A stretch of 64,000 nucleotides of DNA from Cynocephalus volans (GCF_027409185.1 NC_084469.1:101991835-102055834); one strand, 5' to 3'. Shown: positions 46,560 through 59,147, numbered from the stretch's first letter. The notes: a model not told the origin generated them from the sequence alone. Made by a program: numbers and translations.

Positions 46560-49153
46560 ATACATTTTGAGATTAAAAACATTCCCTTCTATTTCTTCCC
46601 TTCTTTTCCTTGTCTGCTACTGTTATTTTTATAACAGCTTCATTGACATGAAATTCACATGTATTTCATCCATTTAAAATGTGTAAACCAGTGGTTTTTA
46701 GCATATTCACAATTTTCCAACCATCACTATAATCTTAGAACATTTTCATCGCCCCTAAAAGAAACCCCATACTCATTAGCAGTCATTCCCCACTTCACAG
46801 ACTTCGTTTCTGTGGATGTGCCTATTCCGGACATTTCGTATAAACGGAGTCATAAAATATGTGGTCGTTTTTGACCGGTTTCTTTCACGTAGCATAATGG
46901 TTTCAAGGTATATTTGTAGCATGCATCAATACTTCATTCCTTTTGTTTAATAATGTTCCATTGTATGGATATACCGTATTTTTATCTTATCCATCGGCTT
47001 GATGGACATTTGGGTTATTTCTCCTTTTTGGCTATTATAAATAATGCTGCTGTGATTATTCGTGTAGACGTTTTTGTGTAGATGTTTTCATTTCTCTTGG
47101 ATATGTATATATCTACGACCGGAGTGGCTGATTCATAAGATAACTGTTTGACCTTTTGGCGAAATGCCTGTTTTTCAAAGTATCTGTATAATTTCACTTT
47201 CCCGTCAACAAAAAATAGGAGTTCCAGTTTCTCCTCACCATCATCAACACTTATTATTTGTCTTTTTAATTATAGCCATTTTAGTGGGTATGAAGTGATA
47301 TCTTATTGTGGTTTTGGTTTGCATTTCTCTGATAACTAATGATGTTGAGCATCTTTTTATGTGCTATTGACCTTTGTATCTTCTTTAGAAAATTGTTTAT
47401 TCAGATCATTTGCCCATTTTTTTTACTCGTCTTTTTAAAATTCAATTGGCTAAATTAAATTCAGCCTGAAATTCAGGCTAAAATTTTTTTAATTATTTTT
47501 TAAGTCATGATGTGATAAAATTGAGATTATACTGTTTTTTCCTTTGATCTATTAACACAGCAAATTATACCGATTTTCTCTTGCATTCCTAGGGTAAACC
47601 CAACTTGATTCTGTTGTATTATCTTTCTTATTGATGTCTTTTGTTTGGACTTATTTTCCTTAGAATATCTGCATCTATGTTCATCGAAATTTGCCTATAT
47701 TTTTGTTGTTTTCTAGTGGTCTTGTCATGTTCGATATATCAATATGCCAATCTCAACATATTTCTTCCCTTTATACTCTTAATCAGGGCAATCCCTTTGA
47801 TAAACTATTCTGTGAAGTGTTTTAAAAGTGACCTTTTTCCCCCCGGTTGTAATATCGTATACACTCCTGTAACAGAATAATCAAAATGCAAACATGACAT
47901 TTTGAATCATGCACAATTCTGGGTTTTTGCATAAAAGCTAAATAAAACCTTCCAAATACCTAACTCTTGCCTTATAGGTTGGATACATCATTATTACCTA
48001 TACTTATACTAACTCAAGTTACATTGAAGTGTAAGTAACCAGACTCTTCATAAATGTGTCTAATCTTTGGAAGACTGTAAGTCAGACTGGAATTCTTTCT
48101 TCTTTGAATGGCATAACAGATCTGTAAAGCCTTTGAGCCTGGTGTTTTCTTTGTGGAGACTATTTAAACTTCTAGTGGTTTTGTTTGTTTTGTTTTTTAA
48201 AGGAATTTGGAGAATGTTATTCGGGTTGGGGAGAACTAGAGCCTCTCAAGGGATCAGCAACAGCCCAAATTACTTTTTTTATTTACATTTTTGTGTTGTG
48301 GTAAAATACATAAAGCAAAATTTGCCATTTAATCATTTTTAAACGTGCAATTCAGTGGTATTCGTTGTATTCACCATGTTATGTAACCATCACTATCTAG
48401 TTCACTTTTGGTAATTTTTATAGGAGTATTCAGTTTTTTATTATGTATGTAGTCAGTTTTGGTAAGTTATATTTCTGTAGGAATTGATTTATTTCCTGAG
48501 AGTTTTGAATATGATTGGCATAAAGTTATTCAGAATATCTTATTTGTTTAATCTCTGCAACATCTATACTTGTGTTCTTTTTCTCCCTTTTTTCCTTGAA
48601 TAATTTTGCCTGATTTTTTTCCTGTTAGTTTTCAAAGAACCAATTTTTAGCTTGATTGGTCCTACTATTGTTTACTAGTTCATCAAATTCTTTTTTTTCT
48701 TTCCTTTTTTTTTTTTTTTTGGCAGCTAGCCAGTACAAATTCTGTTTTCTTTCTTCAGTTTCATTTATTCTTCGTTTATTTTGCTATTCCTTCTCCAGCC
48801 TCTTAAGTTGGAAACTTTTATCATTAATTTTTTATCTCACTTCTTTTCTAGTATAAACATACAAAGCTTGTTGCATCCTACAAGTTTTGGTACTTAGAAC
48901 TGATCAAAAATCGTATTATTATGTATTTTCTAATTTAATTATTTTACAAAACTAAGTTATAAGTGTGATGTTTTCTAACTTCTAAATGTGTGGCTTTTTT
49001 CTGTTAGATTGAACCATATGAAACTAACATTCAACCATTTTTTAAAACTACAAAATGGTTTACCATAATAGTTTTCTTTGTTATTAACTTATAACCTAAT
49101 TACATTGTGATAAGAGAACATGTCTGTATACCAAGTCTTTGAAAGCTTTAAGA

Positions 49154-49257
49154 CTAGCTTTATAGCATTTCAATGTGGTCAGTTTTTGCTAACAATCCAC
49201 GTGTGCTAGCTTTATAGCATTTCAATGTGGTCAATTTTTGCTAACAATCCACATGTG
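49154..49257. repeat. 52-bp tandem duplication
   Basis: The unit beginning CTAGCTTTATAGCATTTC occurs at 49154-49205 and again at 49206-49257, with two differences. Confidence 0.9.
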
Positions 49258-49582
49258 CTTCAAAAGAAAATATGTATTTAATAAATGGAATTACTCCATT
49301 TATTGGGTAGTGTTGATTAAGCTTGTTCATTGCAGTGTTTAAATCTTCATATCCTCTTTTTTTTCTATGATTTATTCATTACTGAGAGCAGTGTTTTAAA
49401 GTCTCTTACAGTGATGGCAATTTGTCTTATTTCTCCTTTAATTCTGCTAGCTTCTGCCTTATAAATTTTTTATTTGTTTTGGTTTTGGGGTTTGTTTGTT
49501 TGTTTGTTTTTTGTCTTTGTGCCATATAAATTTTAAAAGACGATTTTAGTGTATAGAACCTAAGAATCTTTATAGCTTCCTG

Positions 49583-49667
49583 ATTTTTGGGGGAGGGGGC
49601 GGCTGACAAGTATGGGGACCTGAACTCAACCTATGCTTTAGCCAGCTGAGCTAACCTGCCAGCCTAA
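49583..49667 (-). mobile_element. SINE fragment, minus strand
   Basis: GGCTGACAAGTATGGGGACC and GCTTTAGCCAGCTGAGCTAA match the tRNA-derived SINE in reverse. Confidence 0.65.
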
Positions 49668-50576
49668 TATATCTTCCTGATTAATTGAACCATATATCTG
49701 AATGTCGTTACCTCTAGTAGTGCGTTTTAGCCAAACTTTATTTTGGTTAGTGTTTATTTACCTGGTATATATCTTTTTCATTTTTGACACTCAGTCCTTC
49801 TGTGTTGTTGTTAGTACATCTCATGAAATAGCATAGAGCTGGAATTTATCTCAACCTACCATGACAAACTTTTTTAAACTGCAGAATTTAGCCCATTTAT
49901 TTGTACATTTATTGTTATTATTGATATAGTTACACATTTTCTACCATCTTACATTTTACATTGTGCTTTTTATTTGACTTTCTTTCTCTCTTTTTCATTG
50001 TTTTTTGCTTTTTTTATTACCTTTGGAATAATTGAAGTTTTTTTTAAAAAGTCATTCCATTTTTTATTCTTCTACATTGCAAGTTAAATAGATTGTGTCC
50101 ATTTCTTTACTAGTTACCATTTATCATGCATACTGAAAATGTAAAGCTAATGAATATCTTTAGTCCCCATAGGAAGAGTATAGGGAGCATAAAGTCAATC
50201 ACTTCCTTCCAATTTTTGTTATTATTCAGTATTAGGATTGTAGCTTGGTTTTTTATCTCACAAATTAGGTATTATTACCATTTTATATAATAACAGTTTG
50301 CTTAATTTTACCCTTTTTATTTTTGTTTATTCTATTTAACATTTCAGGTCTTCAAATTCCTATTTTCTGGAATACTTTAAATTTACTTTAGTGATGATCT
50401 TTTTGGTGAGTAAGTTGTCTCAGGTCTTTACTTGAAAATGCCTTTATTTTACTCTCCTTTTCAATTTTTTTAAGCTTTATATCATGGGAATTTTTAATTC
50501 TCTACAAAAGTAGAAAGAATTGTTTAACTTTGACAATTATCAATATGTTCCCAGTCTTGCATCATCTAGGCCTGAG

Positions 50577-50829
50577 CTGTCCAATACAGTAGCCACTATC
50601 TACACGTACCTATTAAATTTAGTTTAAATTTAAATTACCTAATGGTGCTGATAACACCAAGGTCAAGAGTTTAGATACCTGCACTGGCCAGCTGAAAAAG
50701 AAGAAAAAAAATAAAAGAAATTTAAATTACTTAAAGTTAAATACCACAAAGTCTCATTTCAAGTGCTTAATAGCCATACATGACTGCTGGCTAGTGTATT
50801 AGTTACAGCAGATAATAGTATTGGACAAT
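50577..50829. mobile_element. hAT-type MITE split by a SINE
   Basis: The left part, CTGTCCAATACAGTAGCCAC, and the right part, GCTGGCTAGTGTATTAG ... TAGTATTGGACAAT, form an imperfect inverted repeat. This is typical of a known mammalian Charlie/MER-type element. The exact family was not resolved. Confidence 0.6.
50641..50717 (+). mobile_element. 5'-truncated SINE nested in the hAT MITE
   Basis: Starts inside the tRNA-like part (GGTGCTGATAACACCAAGG) and ends in an A-rich tail. Flanking duplication AAATTTAAATTAC(C/T)T at 50626-50640 and 50718-50732. Confidence 0.8.
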
Positions 50830-53288
50830 ACCATTAGCCTGCTTTTTATCCCCCCCCCAGATTTTCTAAAACCAGTTTCCAAACATCCTGTTATTACATC
50901 TGTAAATATTGTATTTAACTGTGCATCTCTGGTTGGTGTATAATCACCATGCCATTATCGCACCTAACACAGTCTGAAATTCCGTGATTGTCTATAGAAT
51001 ATCTTTTTACATTTAGTTTATTAAAATGAGGATCTTAAGAGGGTCTGCACATTGTTTTTTTAATTTATAACCTTTAAGTTTCTGTTTTGTCTGTACTGTT
51101 CCTCCTCCCCTTTTGTTTAAGTCATTGATTTACTGAATAAATGAAGTCATTTGTTCTTAAAATGTCCTACGTTGTATAAGAATTTGGCTGACTGATGCTA
51201 CTTAGTATTAACTTGTTTATCTCTGTGTTTCCTATGAAGAATAGTAGATCTAGAAGCTTGATTGAGTGCAATTTGATTTTTATAAATTCATCATTAAAGT
51301 TAATACTAAAACTGGTTCTATAATGCTAGGTTGATAGTTGTTTTTCTCAACACACTGAAGATATCATCCTGCTTTCTTCTGATATCCACTGTTGCTGTTG
51401 AGAAGTCAGCCATTAGTCTATTTCTTTTTCCTTTTTATATGACCTATGTTTTTTCCCCTGGCTGCCTTTATGATTGTGGGGAAAAATCAACTCCAAAGAT
51501 GAAAAAAACTATAATGGAGCTAGGTGTGGATTTCTTTTATTTATTCAGCTTGGGATTCACTGTACTTCCAGGTCCCAAAGGTTAGTGTCTTCTCCTAGTT
51601 CTAGAAAATTCCTAGTTAGTTTTTCATGTGATGGTGCTAACAAAGTTCTAATCTGGTGGTTAATCCTTACATTGTTTCTCATTTCAATGAGTCTGTTTTT
51701 CACTTCTAAAAAATTTTTTTAAACTGCTTGACCATTTTTATAGTGTCTTATTCCATATTCATTCAAGTTTCTCTTAATTTCTTTAAGCCTGTTAAATTTA
51801 GATTTTATATTTTATTTCTAAAAGTGTAGTATCTGAAGTGCTATACTTTTTTTATTTTGTTAATTTAATTTTATTTTACTTCTCAAAATACATTGTACTT
51901 CATTTTCATGCCCCTTTATCCGTTCCTCTCCACCCCTTCCCCTCACTGTACCCCCACACACACATCATATTTGTGCACTTGGCTTAAATAGTCCAAGAAT
52001 TTTTGTGGTTATTCTGTCTTCTTCCCCCCGCCAATTGTTATTTGTTTGTATGTTTATTTATTTATTAATTTTTAGCTCCCACAAATAAGTAAGAACATGT
52101 GGTATTTCTCTTTCTGTGCCTCACTCGTTTCACTTAATATAATTTTCTCTAAGTCCATCCATGTTGTTGCGAATGGTAGTAGTATTTCATTCTTTTTTAT
52201 AGCAGAGTAGTATTCCATTGTGTAGATATATCACAGTTTCCTTATCCACTAATAAGATGATGGACATTTTGGCTGGTTCCAGCTCTTGGCTATTGTATAT
52301 AGAGCTGCAATAAATATTGGAGTACAGGTATGCCTTTGGTATGATGATTTCCACTCCTCTGGGTATATTCCCAGCAGTGGGATCACTGGGTCAAATGGTA
52401 GATGTATCTGTAATTGTTTGAGGCACCTCCATATCATTTTCCATAAAGGCTGCACCATTTTGCAGCCCCACCAACAGTGGATGAGAGTTCCTTTTTCTCC
52501 ACAACTTCTCCAGCACTTATTGTTCTCAGTCTTTTGGATGTTAGCCATCCTAACTGGAGTGAGATGGTAGCTCAGTGTGGTTTTGATTTGCATTTCCCAG
52601 ATGCTGAGTGATATTGAGCACTTTTTCATGTGTCTGTTGGCCATTCGTATATCTTCCTTTGAGAAATGTCTGTTCAGCTCCTTTGCCCATTTTTTAATTG
52701 GGTTATTTGGTTTTTTGTTGTAAAGTTGTTTGAGTTCCTTGTATTTTCTGGATATTAATCCTTTGTCAGATGTATATTTAGAAGATATTTTCTCCCACTC
52801 TGTTGGTTGTTTTTTTACTGTTGATTGTTTCTCTTGCTGTGCAGAAGCTTTTGAGTTTGATATAATCCCATTTGCTTATTTTACCTTTACTAGCCTGTGC
52901 TTTTTGGGTCCTATTCATGAATTCTATACCCACTCCTATTTCCTGGAGTGTTTCTCGTATGTTTTCTTTAAGGAGTTTTATTGTTTCAGGGTGTATATTT
53001 AATTATTTAATACAGTTTGAGTTGATTTTGGTATATGGTGAAAGATATCAGTCTAGTTTCAGTCTCCTACATATGATTACCCAGTTTTCCCAGCACCATT
53101 TGTTGAAAAGGCAGTCTCTTCCCCAGTATGTCGATTTGATGCCTTTGTCAAAGGCATATGGGTTAATTTCTGAGTTCTCTATTCTGTTCCATTGATCCGT
53201 GTGTCTGTTTTTATGCCAGTACCATGCTGTTTGGGTTATTATACCTTTGTAATATAGTTTAAAGTCAGGTAGTGTTATGCCTCCAGCT

Positions 53289-53327
<39 letters not shown>

Positions 53328-53331
53328 TTTT
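53289..53331 (+). repeat. (TTTA)n microsatellite
   Basis: About ten tandem TTTA units inside the L1 ORF2 remnant, where the L1 at 12880 has only a short T run. Confidence 0.92.
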
Positions 53332-53883
53332 TGGCTCAGAATTGCTTTGGCTATGCGTGGTCTTTTGTTGTTCCATATAAATGTCTGGATAGCTTTTTCC
53401 ATCTCAGAGAAAAATGTCATTGGAATTTTGATGGGGATTGCATTGAATTTGTAGATCACTTTGGGTAATATGGACATTTTCACAATGTTAATTCTTCTAA
53501 TCCAAGAGCATGTGATATCTTTCCATCTTCTTGTGTCCTCTTTAATTTCTCTCAGTAGTGGTTTGTAGTTCTCTTTGTAGAGATTTTTCACATCCTTGGT
53601 CAGCTTTATTCCTAAATATTTTATTTTTTTGGTGGCTGTTGTAAATGGGCTAGCTTTCTTGATTTATTTTTCTGCATGTTCACTGGCAGAGTATAGAAAT
53701 GCTCCTGATTTTTGTGTGTTGATTTTGTACCCTGCAATTTCACTGAAATCATTTATCAACTCTAGGGGTTTTTTTATAGAAGCTTTAGGCTGTTCAATAG
53801 TAGGATCATATCATCTGTAAAAAGGGACAGCTTGACTTCATCCTTTCCAATCTGGATGCCCTTTGTTTCCTTCTCTTCTGATT

Positions 53884-54117
53884 GCTCTGGCTAGTACTTC
53901 CAACACTATGTTGAATAGAATTGCTCTGGCTAGTACTTCCAACACTATGTTGAATAGAATTGCTCTGGCTAGTACTTCCAACACTATGTTGAATAGAATT
54001 GCTCTGGCTAGTACTTCCAACACTATGTTGAATAGAATTGCTCTGGCTAGTACTTCCAACACTATGTTGAATAGAATTGCTCTGGCTAGTTCTTCCAACA
54101 CTATGTTGAATAGGAGT
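53884..54117. repeat. 39-bp tandem repeat, six copies, inside L1 ORF2
   Basis: The unit beginning GCTCTGGCTAGTACTTCC starts at 53884, 53923, 53962, 54001, 54040 and 54079. The copies are almost identical; the last has one change and its own end. 39 bp equals 13 codons, so the frame is kept. The L1 at 13450-13490 has a single copy. Confidence 0.97.
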
Positions 54118-55278
54118 GGTGAGAGTGGGCATCCTTGTCTAGTTCCTGTTTTTAAAGAAAAGCTTTCAGCTTTTCCCCATTCAGGATGATATTGGCAGTG
54201 GGCTTATTGTATATGGCTTTGATTATGTTGAGATACTTTCCGTCTATGCCTAACTTGTAGAGAGTCTTTATCATGAAAGGATGTTGAATTTTGTCAAATG
54301 CTTTTTCAGCATCAATAGAGATGATCATGTGGTTTTTGTCTTTGCTTTTATTAATGTGGTGTATCACATTTATTGGTTTGCATATGTTGAACCAAACTTG
54401 CATCCCTGGGATGAATCCCACTTGATCATGGTGTATAATTTTCTGTATGTATTGCTCTATTCTGTTAGAGAGTATTTTATTGAGGATTTTTGCATCTATG
54501 TTCATCAAGGATACTGGCCTGTAGTTTTCTATTTTTGATGCATCTTTGTCTGGTTTTGGTTCCAAGGTGATATTTACTTCATAGAATGAGTTTGGGAGAA
54601 TGGCCTCTGTTTCAATCTTTTGGAACAGTTTGCAGAGAATTGGTATCAGTTCCTCTTTGAAGATTTGGTAGAACTCTGCAGTGAACCTGTCTGGTCCTGG
54701 GCTTTTCTTTGTTGGGAGCCTTGTGGTAACAGCTTCAATCTCTTTTATTGTTATTGGACTGTTCAGATTTTCTACATTGTCTTGGCTCAGTTTTGGTAAT
54801 TTGTGTGCATCCAGAAATTTATCCATTTCTTCCAGATTTTCAAATTTGTTGGCATGTAGATGTTTATAGTAGTCTCAAATGATTCCTTGTATTTCTGAGG
54901 TGTCAGTTGTAATATCACCTTTTTTGTTTCTAATTTTTGTTATTTGCGTATTCTGTCTTCTTAGTTAATCCTGTTAAAGGTTTGCCGATTTTATTAATCT
55001 TTTCAAAGAACCAACATTTTGTTTCATTGATCTTTTGTATTTTTCGTGTTTCTCTTTCATTTAGTTCTGCTCTGATCTTAATTCTTTCTTTCCATCTACT
55101 AACTTTAGGTTTGGATTGTTCTTGTTTTTCTGGATCTTTAAGGTGAGGTGTTAGGTTATTTATTTGCCATCTTTCCATTCTTCTGAAGTAAGCATTTAAT
55201 GCAATAAATTTCCGCCCTTAAAACTGCTTTTGCTGTATCCCACAGGTTTTGGTATGATGTGAAGTGTTACACTTTTTT

Positions 55279-55661
55279 CCCTGCTGCCTGTGTTTTGGTT
55301 GCTTCTCACACACAGTACATTATGTATGTGTGTTTTATAATTTTTTTTAACTATAACTTAATTTATTTAGAACTTAATATGTAAGAATTCTTTGAAACCT
55401 GACTGAAAGTTGAATTTTTCAGAGATAGGTCCATTTGCTTACACTAGTTGCTTGGGGGCAATGCCGTGTAGGACCCTCTTTAAATGAAATTATTCTGTTG
55501 AGGTTATTTGAACTACACGAATATTGTGAATTTGGACTGAAACCTAAAAGAGCACTGGTGTTTACAAATCCTCAGGAGATTTTCTTTTTCTGCTATACCT
55601 GACTGGTGCATTTCCTTGCTGCATCCTTCAGTATGGAAGTTTTACACTTTTTTTTTTTAAA
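55279..55661. other. No gene or recognised repeat
   Basis: Spacer between the truncated L1 and a SINE pair. Confidence 0.4.
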
Positions 55662-55673
55662 CTTTTCATTATG

Positions 55674-55819
55674 AGGGGGGCCATTTAGCTCAGTCAGAGC
55701 ATGGCCATGATAACACCAAGGTCCAGGGTTCAATCCCTGTACCAGCCAGTTGCCAAATAAATTTTTAAAAATAAAATTACTTTGGGATATTTATATGAGA
55801 ATTTAAAAAAAAACAAAAG
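55674..55819 (+). mobile_element. tRNA-derived SINE (first of a serial pair)
   Basis: Head GCCATTTAGCTCAGTCAGAG, B-box-like GGGTTCAATCCCTG, then an A-rich tail. Target copy CTTTTCATTATG at 55662-55673 and 55820-55831. Confidence 0.85.
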
Positions 55820-55831
55820 CTTTTCATTATG

Positions 55832-55932
55832 GGTTGTCCAGTTAGCTCAGCTGATTACAGCATAGCCTTATAACACTAAGGTCAAGGGTTCAGATTCCAG
55901 TACCAGCCAGATGCAAAAAAACAAAAACAAAA
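55832..55932 (+). mobile_element. tRNA-derived SINE (second of a serial pair)
   Basis: Head CCAGTTAGCTCAGCTGATTAC and an A-rich tail. Flanked by CTTTTCATTATG (55820-55831) and CTTCTCATTATG (55933-55944). Confidence 0.85.
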
Positions 55933-58035
55933 CTTCTCATTATGGATTTTCAAACATACCTAGGAGTAGAGAGTAAGATGGTGAAGCCATTAAATACTCA
56001 CCACCCAGCTTCAGTGTATATTTAAGGTACACAACATGTTTCGATATATCTGTACATTTTGATATATCTGTACATTATGAAATGATTACCCCAATCAAGC
56101 TAATTATCATATCCATCACTTCACTTTATTACCATTTTGTATGTGTGTGCATGTCTGTGCATGTAGTGAGAATTCTTAAGATATACTCTCTTGGCAAATT
56201 TCATGTATATGCAACGTTATTAACTATAGTCACCATACTGTACATTAAGTCTCCAGAACTTATCCGTCTTATAACTGCAAATTTCTACCCTTTGACCAAC
56301 ATTTTCCCTACCCCTCGGACCCCTGTAACCACCTTTCTACTCTTTCTATGAGTTTGACTTTTTTAGATTCCACATGACAGTGAGATTGCGCAGTTTGTGT
56401 CTTTCTGTGTCTGCCTTATTTTACTTAGCATAAAGGTTGCTTTCTTTTTTTAAGGCTGAATAGTCTATTGTGTTGTGTGTGTGTTTCTGAATACACACAC
56501 CACATTTTATTTATCCAACCATCGAAGGACATTTAAGTTGTTTTCAGTTCAGGGCTATTGTGAATAATGCAGCAATGAATGTGGAAGTGCAGATGTCTCT
56601 TCAAAATGGTGATTTCCTGTCCTTTAGATATATACCCAGTAGTGGGTTTGCTGGATCATTTGCTAGTTCTATTTTTAATATTTTCAGGAGACTCCATGCA
56701 GTTTTCCATAATGGCTATACCCATTTACATTCCCAACAACAATGTATATGGATTCCCTTTTCTCCAAATCCTTGCCAACACTTGTTACTTGTTGACTTTT
56801 GGTAATAGCCATTCTGACATATTAGTGAGGTGGTAGCTAACTCGTTTTGACTGGAATTTCCCTGATAATTAATGTTGTCGAGCACCTTTTTGTATACCTG
56901 TTGGCCATTTTTACTTCTTTCTTGGAAAAATGTCTATTCAGGTCCTTTTCCCCATTTTTCAATCAAGTCATTTGCTATTTTGCTATTGATTTGTATGGGT
57001 ATCATATATACTTTAGATATTAACTCCTTATCAGGTTTGCAGATATTTTCTCCTGTTCCATAAGGTTGCTTTTTCATTTTGTTCATTATTTCCTTTGCTG
57101 TGCAAAAACTTTTTATTTTGATGTAGTCCTACTTGTTTATTTTTGCTTTCGTTGCCTGTTCTTTTGGTGTCGTATCTAAAAAACTGTCAAAACTAATATC
57201 ATGGGGCATTTCCTGTATGTTTTCTTCTAGGAGTGTTGTGGTTTCGGGTCTTACATTTAAGTTTTTAATTCATTTTGATTTGATTGCTGTATATGGTGTA
57301 AGATAAAGATTTGATTTCATTTTTTCACATGTGGATATCTAGTTTTCCCAACACCATTTATTGAAAGGACTGTTCTTTCCCCATTGTGCATTCTTGGCAC
57401 CTTTGTCCAAGATTAGTTGATTATTTCTTGGCTTTCTATTATGATACATTTGTGTCTGTTTTTATGCCAGTACCATACTATTTTGATTACTGCAGCTCTC
57501 CAAGAGTACTTTGAAATCAGGAAGTGTGATGCCTCCAGTTTTGTTGTTCTTGCTCAACATTCCTTTAGCTATTTGGGTCTTTTGTGTTTTCAAGAGGATT
57601 TTAGGATTGTTTTTGTATGAAAAGTACTATTGGAATTTTGTTAGGGATTACATTAAATCTATTGATCACTTTGGGTTCTATGACATTTTGACAATATTGA
57701 TTCTCATCATCCATGAACACAGGATATTTTCCCATTTATTTGTCATCTTTAATTTCTGTTACCAGTTTTTTATGGGTTTTGGTATACAGATCTTTCACCT
57801 TCTTGGTTAAATTTACTCCTCAGTGTCTTATTCTTTCTGATGCTATTATAAATGAGATTGTTTTCTTAATTTCTTTCTTGGATAGTTTGTTAGTGTTAGA
57901 AATGCAACTGATTTATTGTGTTGATTTTGTATCCTACAACTTAAGTGAATTCATATGTTAGTTCTATTAGTTTTTTTAGAGAGTCTGAGGTTTTCTCTAT
58001 ATAAGGTCATGTCATCTACAAATGGAGATAATTTT

Positions 58036-58385
58036 TTTTTTTCAAAAGATTACGAGGGGCCAGCCCATGGCTCACTCGGGAGAGTGCAGTAATGACAACA
58101 CCAAGGCCACGTGTTCGGATCCTATATACGGACGGCCGGTTTGCTCACTGGCTCAGCGTGGTGCTGACAACACCAAGCCAAGGGTTGAGATCCCCTTACC
58201 GGTCATCTTTAAAAAAAAAAAAAAAAAAGATGACCGGTAAGGGGATCTCAACCCTGGACTTGGTGTCGTCAGCACCATGCTCTCCCAAGTGAGCTAACCG
58301 GCCATCCCTGTATAGGGATCCGAACCCGTGGCCTTGGTGTTATCAGCACTGCACTCTCCCAGGTAAGCCACAGGCCAGCCCTCAG
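58036..58385. mobile_element. Inverted pair of dimer-type SINEs
   Basis: A + strand dimeric SINE (GGCCAGCCCATGGCTCACTC ... CCCCTTACCGGTCATCTTT, A18) is followed directly by its reverse complement (AGATGACCGGTAAGGGG ... GTAAGCCACAGGCCAGCCC). The whole block sits between ATGGAGATAATTTT (58022-58035) and ATGGATATAATTTT (58386-58399), so it may be one insertion event. The left edge carries a T run and a short unexplained piece (CAAAAGATTACGAG). Confidence 0.85.
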
Positions 58386-58825
58386 ATGGATATAATTTTA
58401 TTTCTTCCTTTCCGATTTGGATGCTTTTTCCTTTTTTTGCATAAATTTTCTAGCCAGAACTTCCAGTACTTTGTTGAACAGAAGTGGACAAGAATGGACA
58501 TCCTTGTCTTGTTCCTGATCATAGAGGAAAAGCTTTCAACTTTTTATTGTTGAATATGATGTTAGCTGTGGGTTTGTCATATACGGCCTTTTTTGTGTTG
58601 GGGTGTATTTTTTCTATAGCTAATATGTTGAGAGTTTTTATTGTGAAAGAATGTTAAATTTTGTCAGCTGCTCTATCTGCATCTCTTGAGATAACCATAC
58701 GGTTTTTATCCTTAGTTGTTCATGTGGTGTATCACATTGATTGATTTGTGTATGTTGAAACATCCTTTAATTTCCGGGATAAGTCCCACTTGATTATGGT
58801 ACATGATCCATTTAATGTGCTGTTG

Positions 58826-58926
58826 GAGCTGGCCAGTTAGCTCAGTTGGTTACAGCATGGTGCTGATAACACCAAGGTTTGATGGTTCAATCCCTTTACC
58901 TGCCAGACACCAAAAAAAAAAAAAAA
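58826..58926 (+). mobile_element. tRNA-derived SINE
   Basis: GAGCTGGCCAGTTAGCTCAG, then GGTGCTGATAACACCAAGG and A15. Duplication GTGCTGTTG at 58817-58825 and 58927-58935. Confidence 0.88.
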
Positions 58927-58961
58927 GTGCTGTTGAATTCTGTTTTCTTCAACCAGAAGTG

Positions 58962-59147
58962 TTCTGGATTTTGGGTTTTTTCAGATTTTGGAATATTTGC
59001 ATTACACTTACCAGTTGAGCATTCCAAATCTGAAAATTCCAAATCCAAAAGGCTCCAGTGAACATCTTTTGAGTGTCATGTCAGTATTCATAAAGTATTA
59101 GATTTTGGAGCATTTCAGATTTTCAGATTAGGGATACTAAACATGTA
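58962..59147. mobile_element. Tigger-like MITE
   Basis: Inverted wording AGTTGAGCATTCCAAATCTG on one side and CAGATTTTCAGATTAGGG near the right end. It is embedded in L1, with limits approximate. Confidence 0.5.

Larger units (their letters stand above)
46560..51833 (-). repeat. Old L1M fragments
   Basis: Minus-strand old L1 landmarks: 3' UTR (AACAGCTTCATTGACATG at 46635; a second start, TAAAATACATAAAGCAAAAT, at 48303), ORF2 phrases (GGCTATTATAAATAATGCTG at 47030; ATTGGTCCTACTATTG at 48655) and an ORF1/ORF2-junction segment (TTGCTGTTGAGAAGTCAGCC at 51392). At least two insertions are joined, with smaller repeats nested in them. Confidence 0.65.
52249..55178 (-). pseudogene. L1 ORF2 remnant with in-frame tandem expansion
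   Basis: Reverse transcriptase pieces on the minus strand: [25 protein letters not shown] and [13 protein letters not shown] (54826-54152), then a 13-residue unit [13 protein letters not shown] repeated (54132-53838). The fingers/palm and C-terminal domains follow toward 52249. Frame changes and stops break it. Confidence 0.82.
51853..55259 (-). mobile_element. 5'-truncated younger L1
   Basis: The 3' UTR and A-rich tail lie at the left and the ORF2 body extends right, ending in ORF2 near the CCCACAGGTTTTGG landmark. The flanking duplication of 19 bp with two mismatches (TGAAGTGCTATACTTTTTT at 51834-51852, TGAAGTGTTACACTTTTTT at 55260-55278) shows a single truncated insertion. Confidence 0.88.

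Noticed and set aside
53884..54117. Regular 39-bp repeats as a CRISPR-like array
   Set aside because: The units are directly joined without spacers, and this is L1 coding sequence in a mammalian genome.
53863..54189. 108-codon frames made of a repeated 13-residue unit
   Set aside because: Shadow translations of the 39-bp tandem repeat in the L1 ORF2 remnant.
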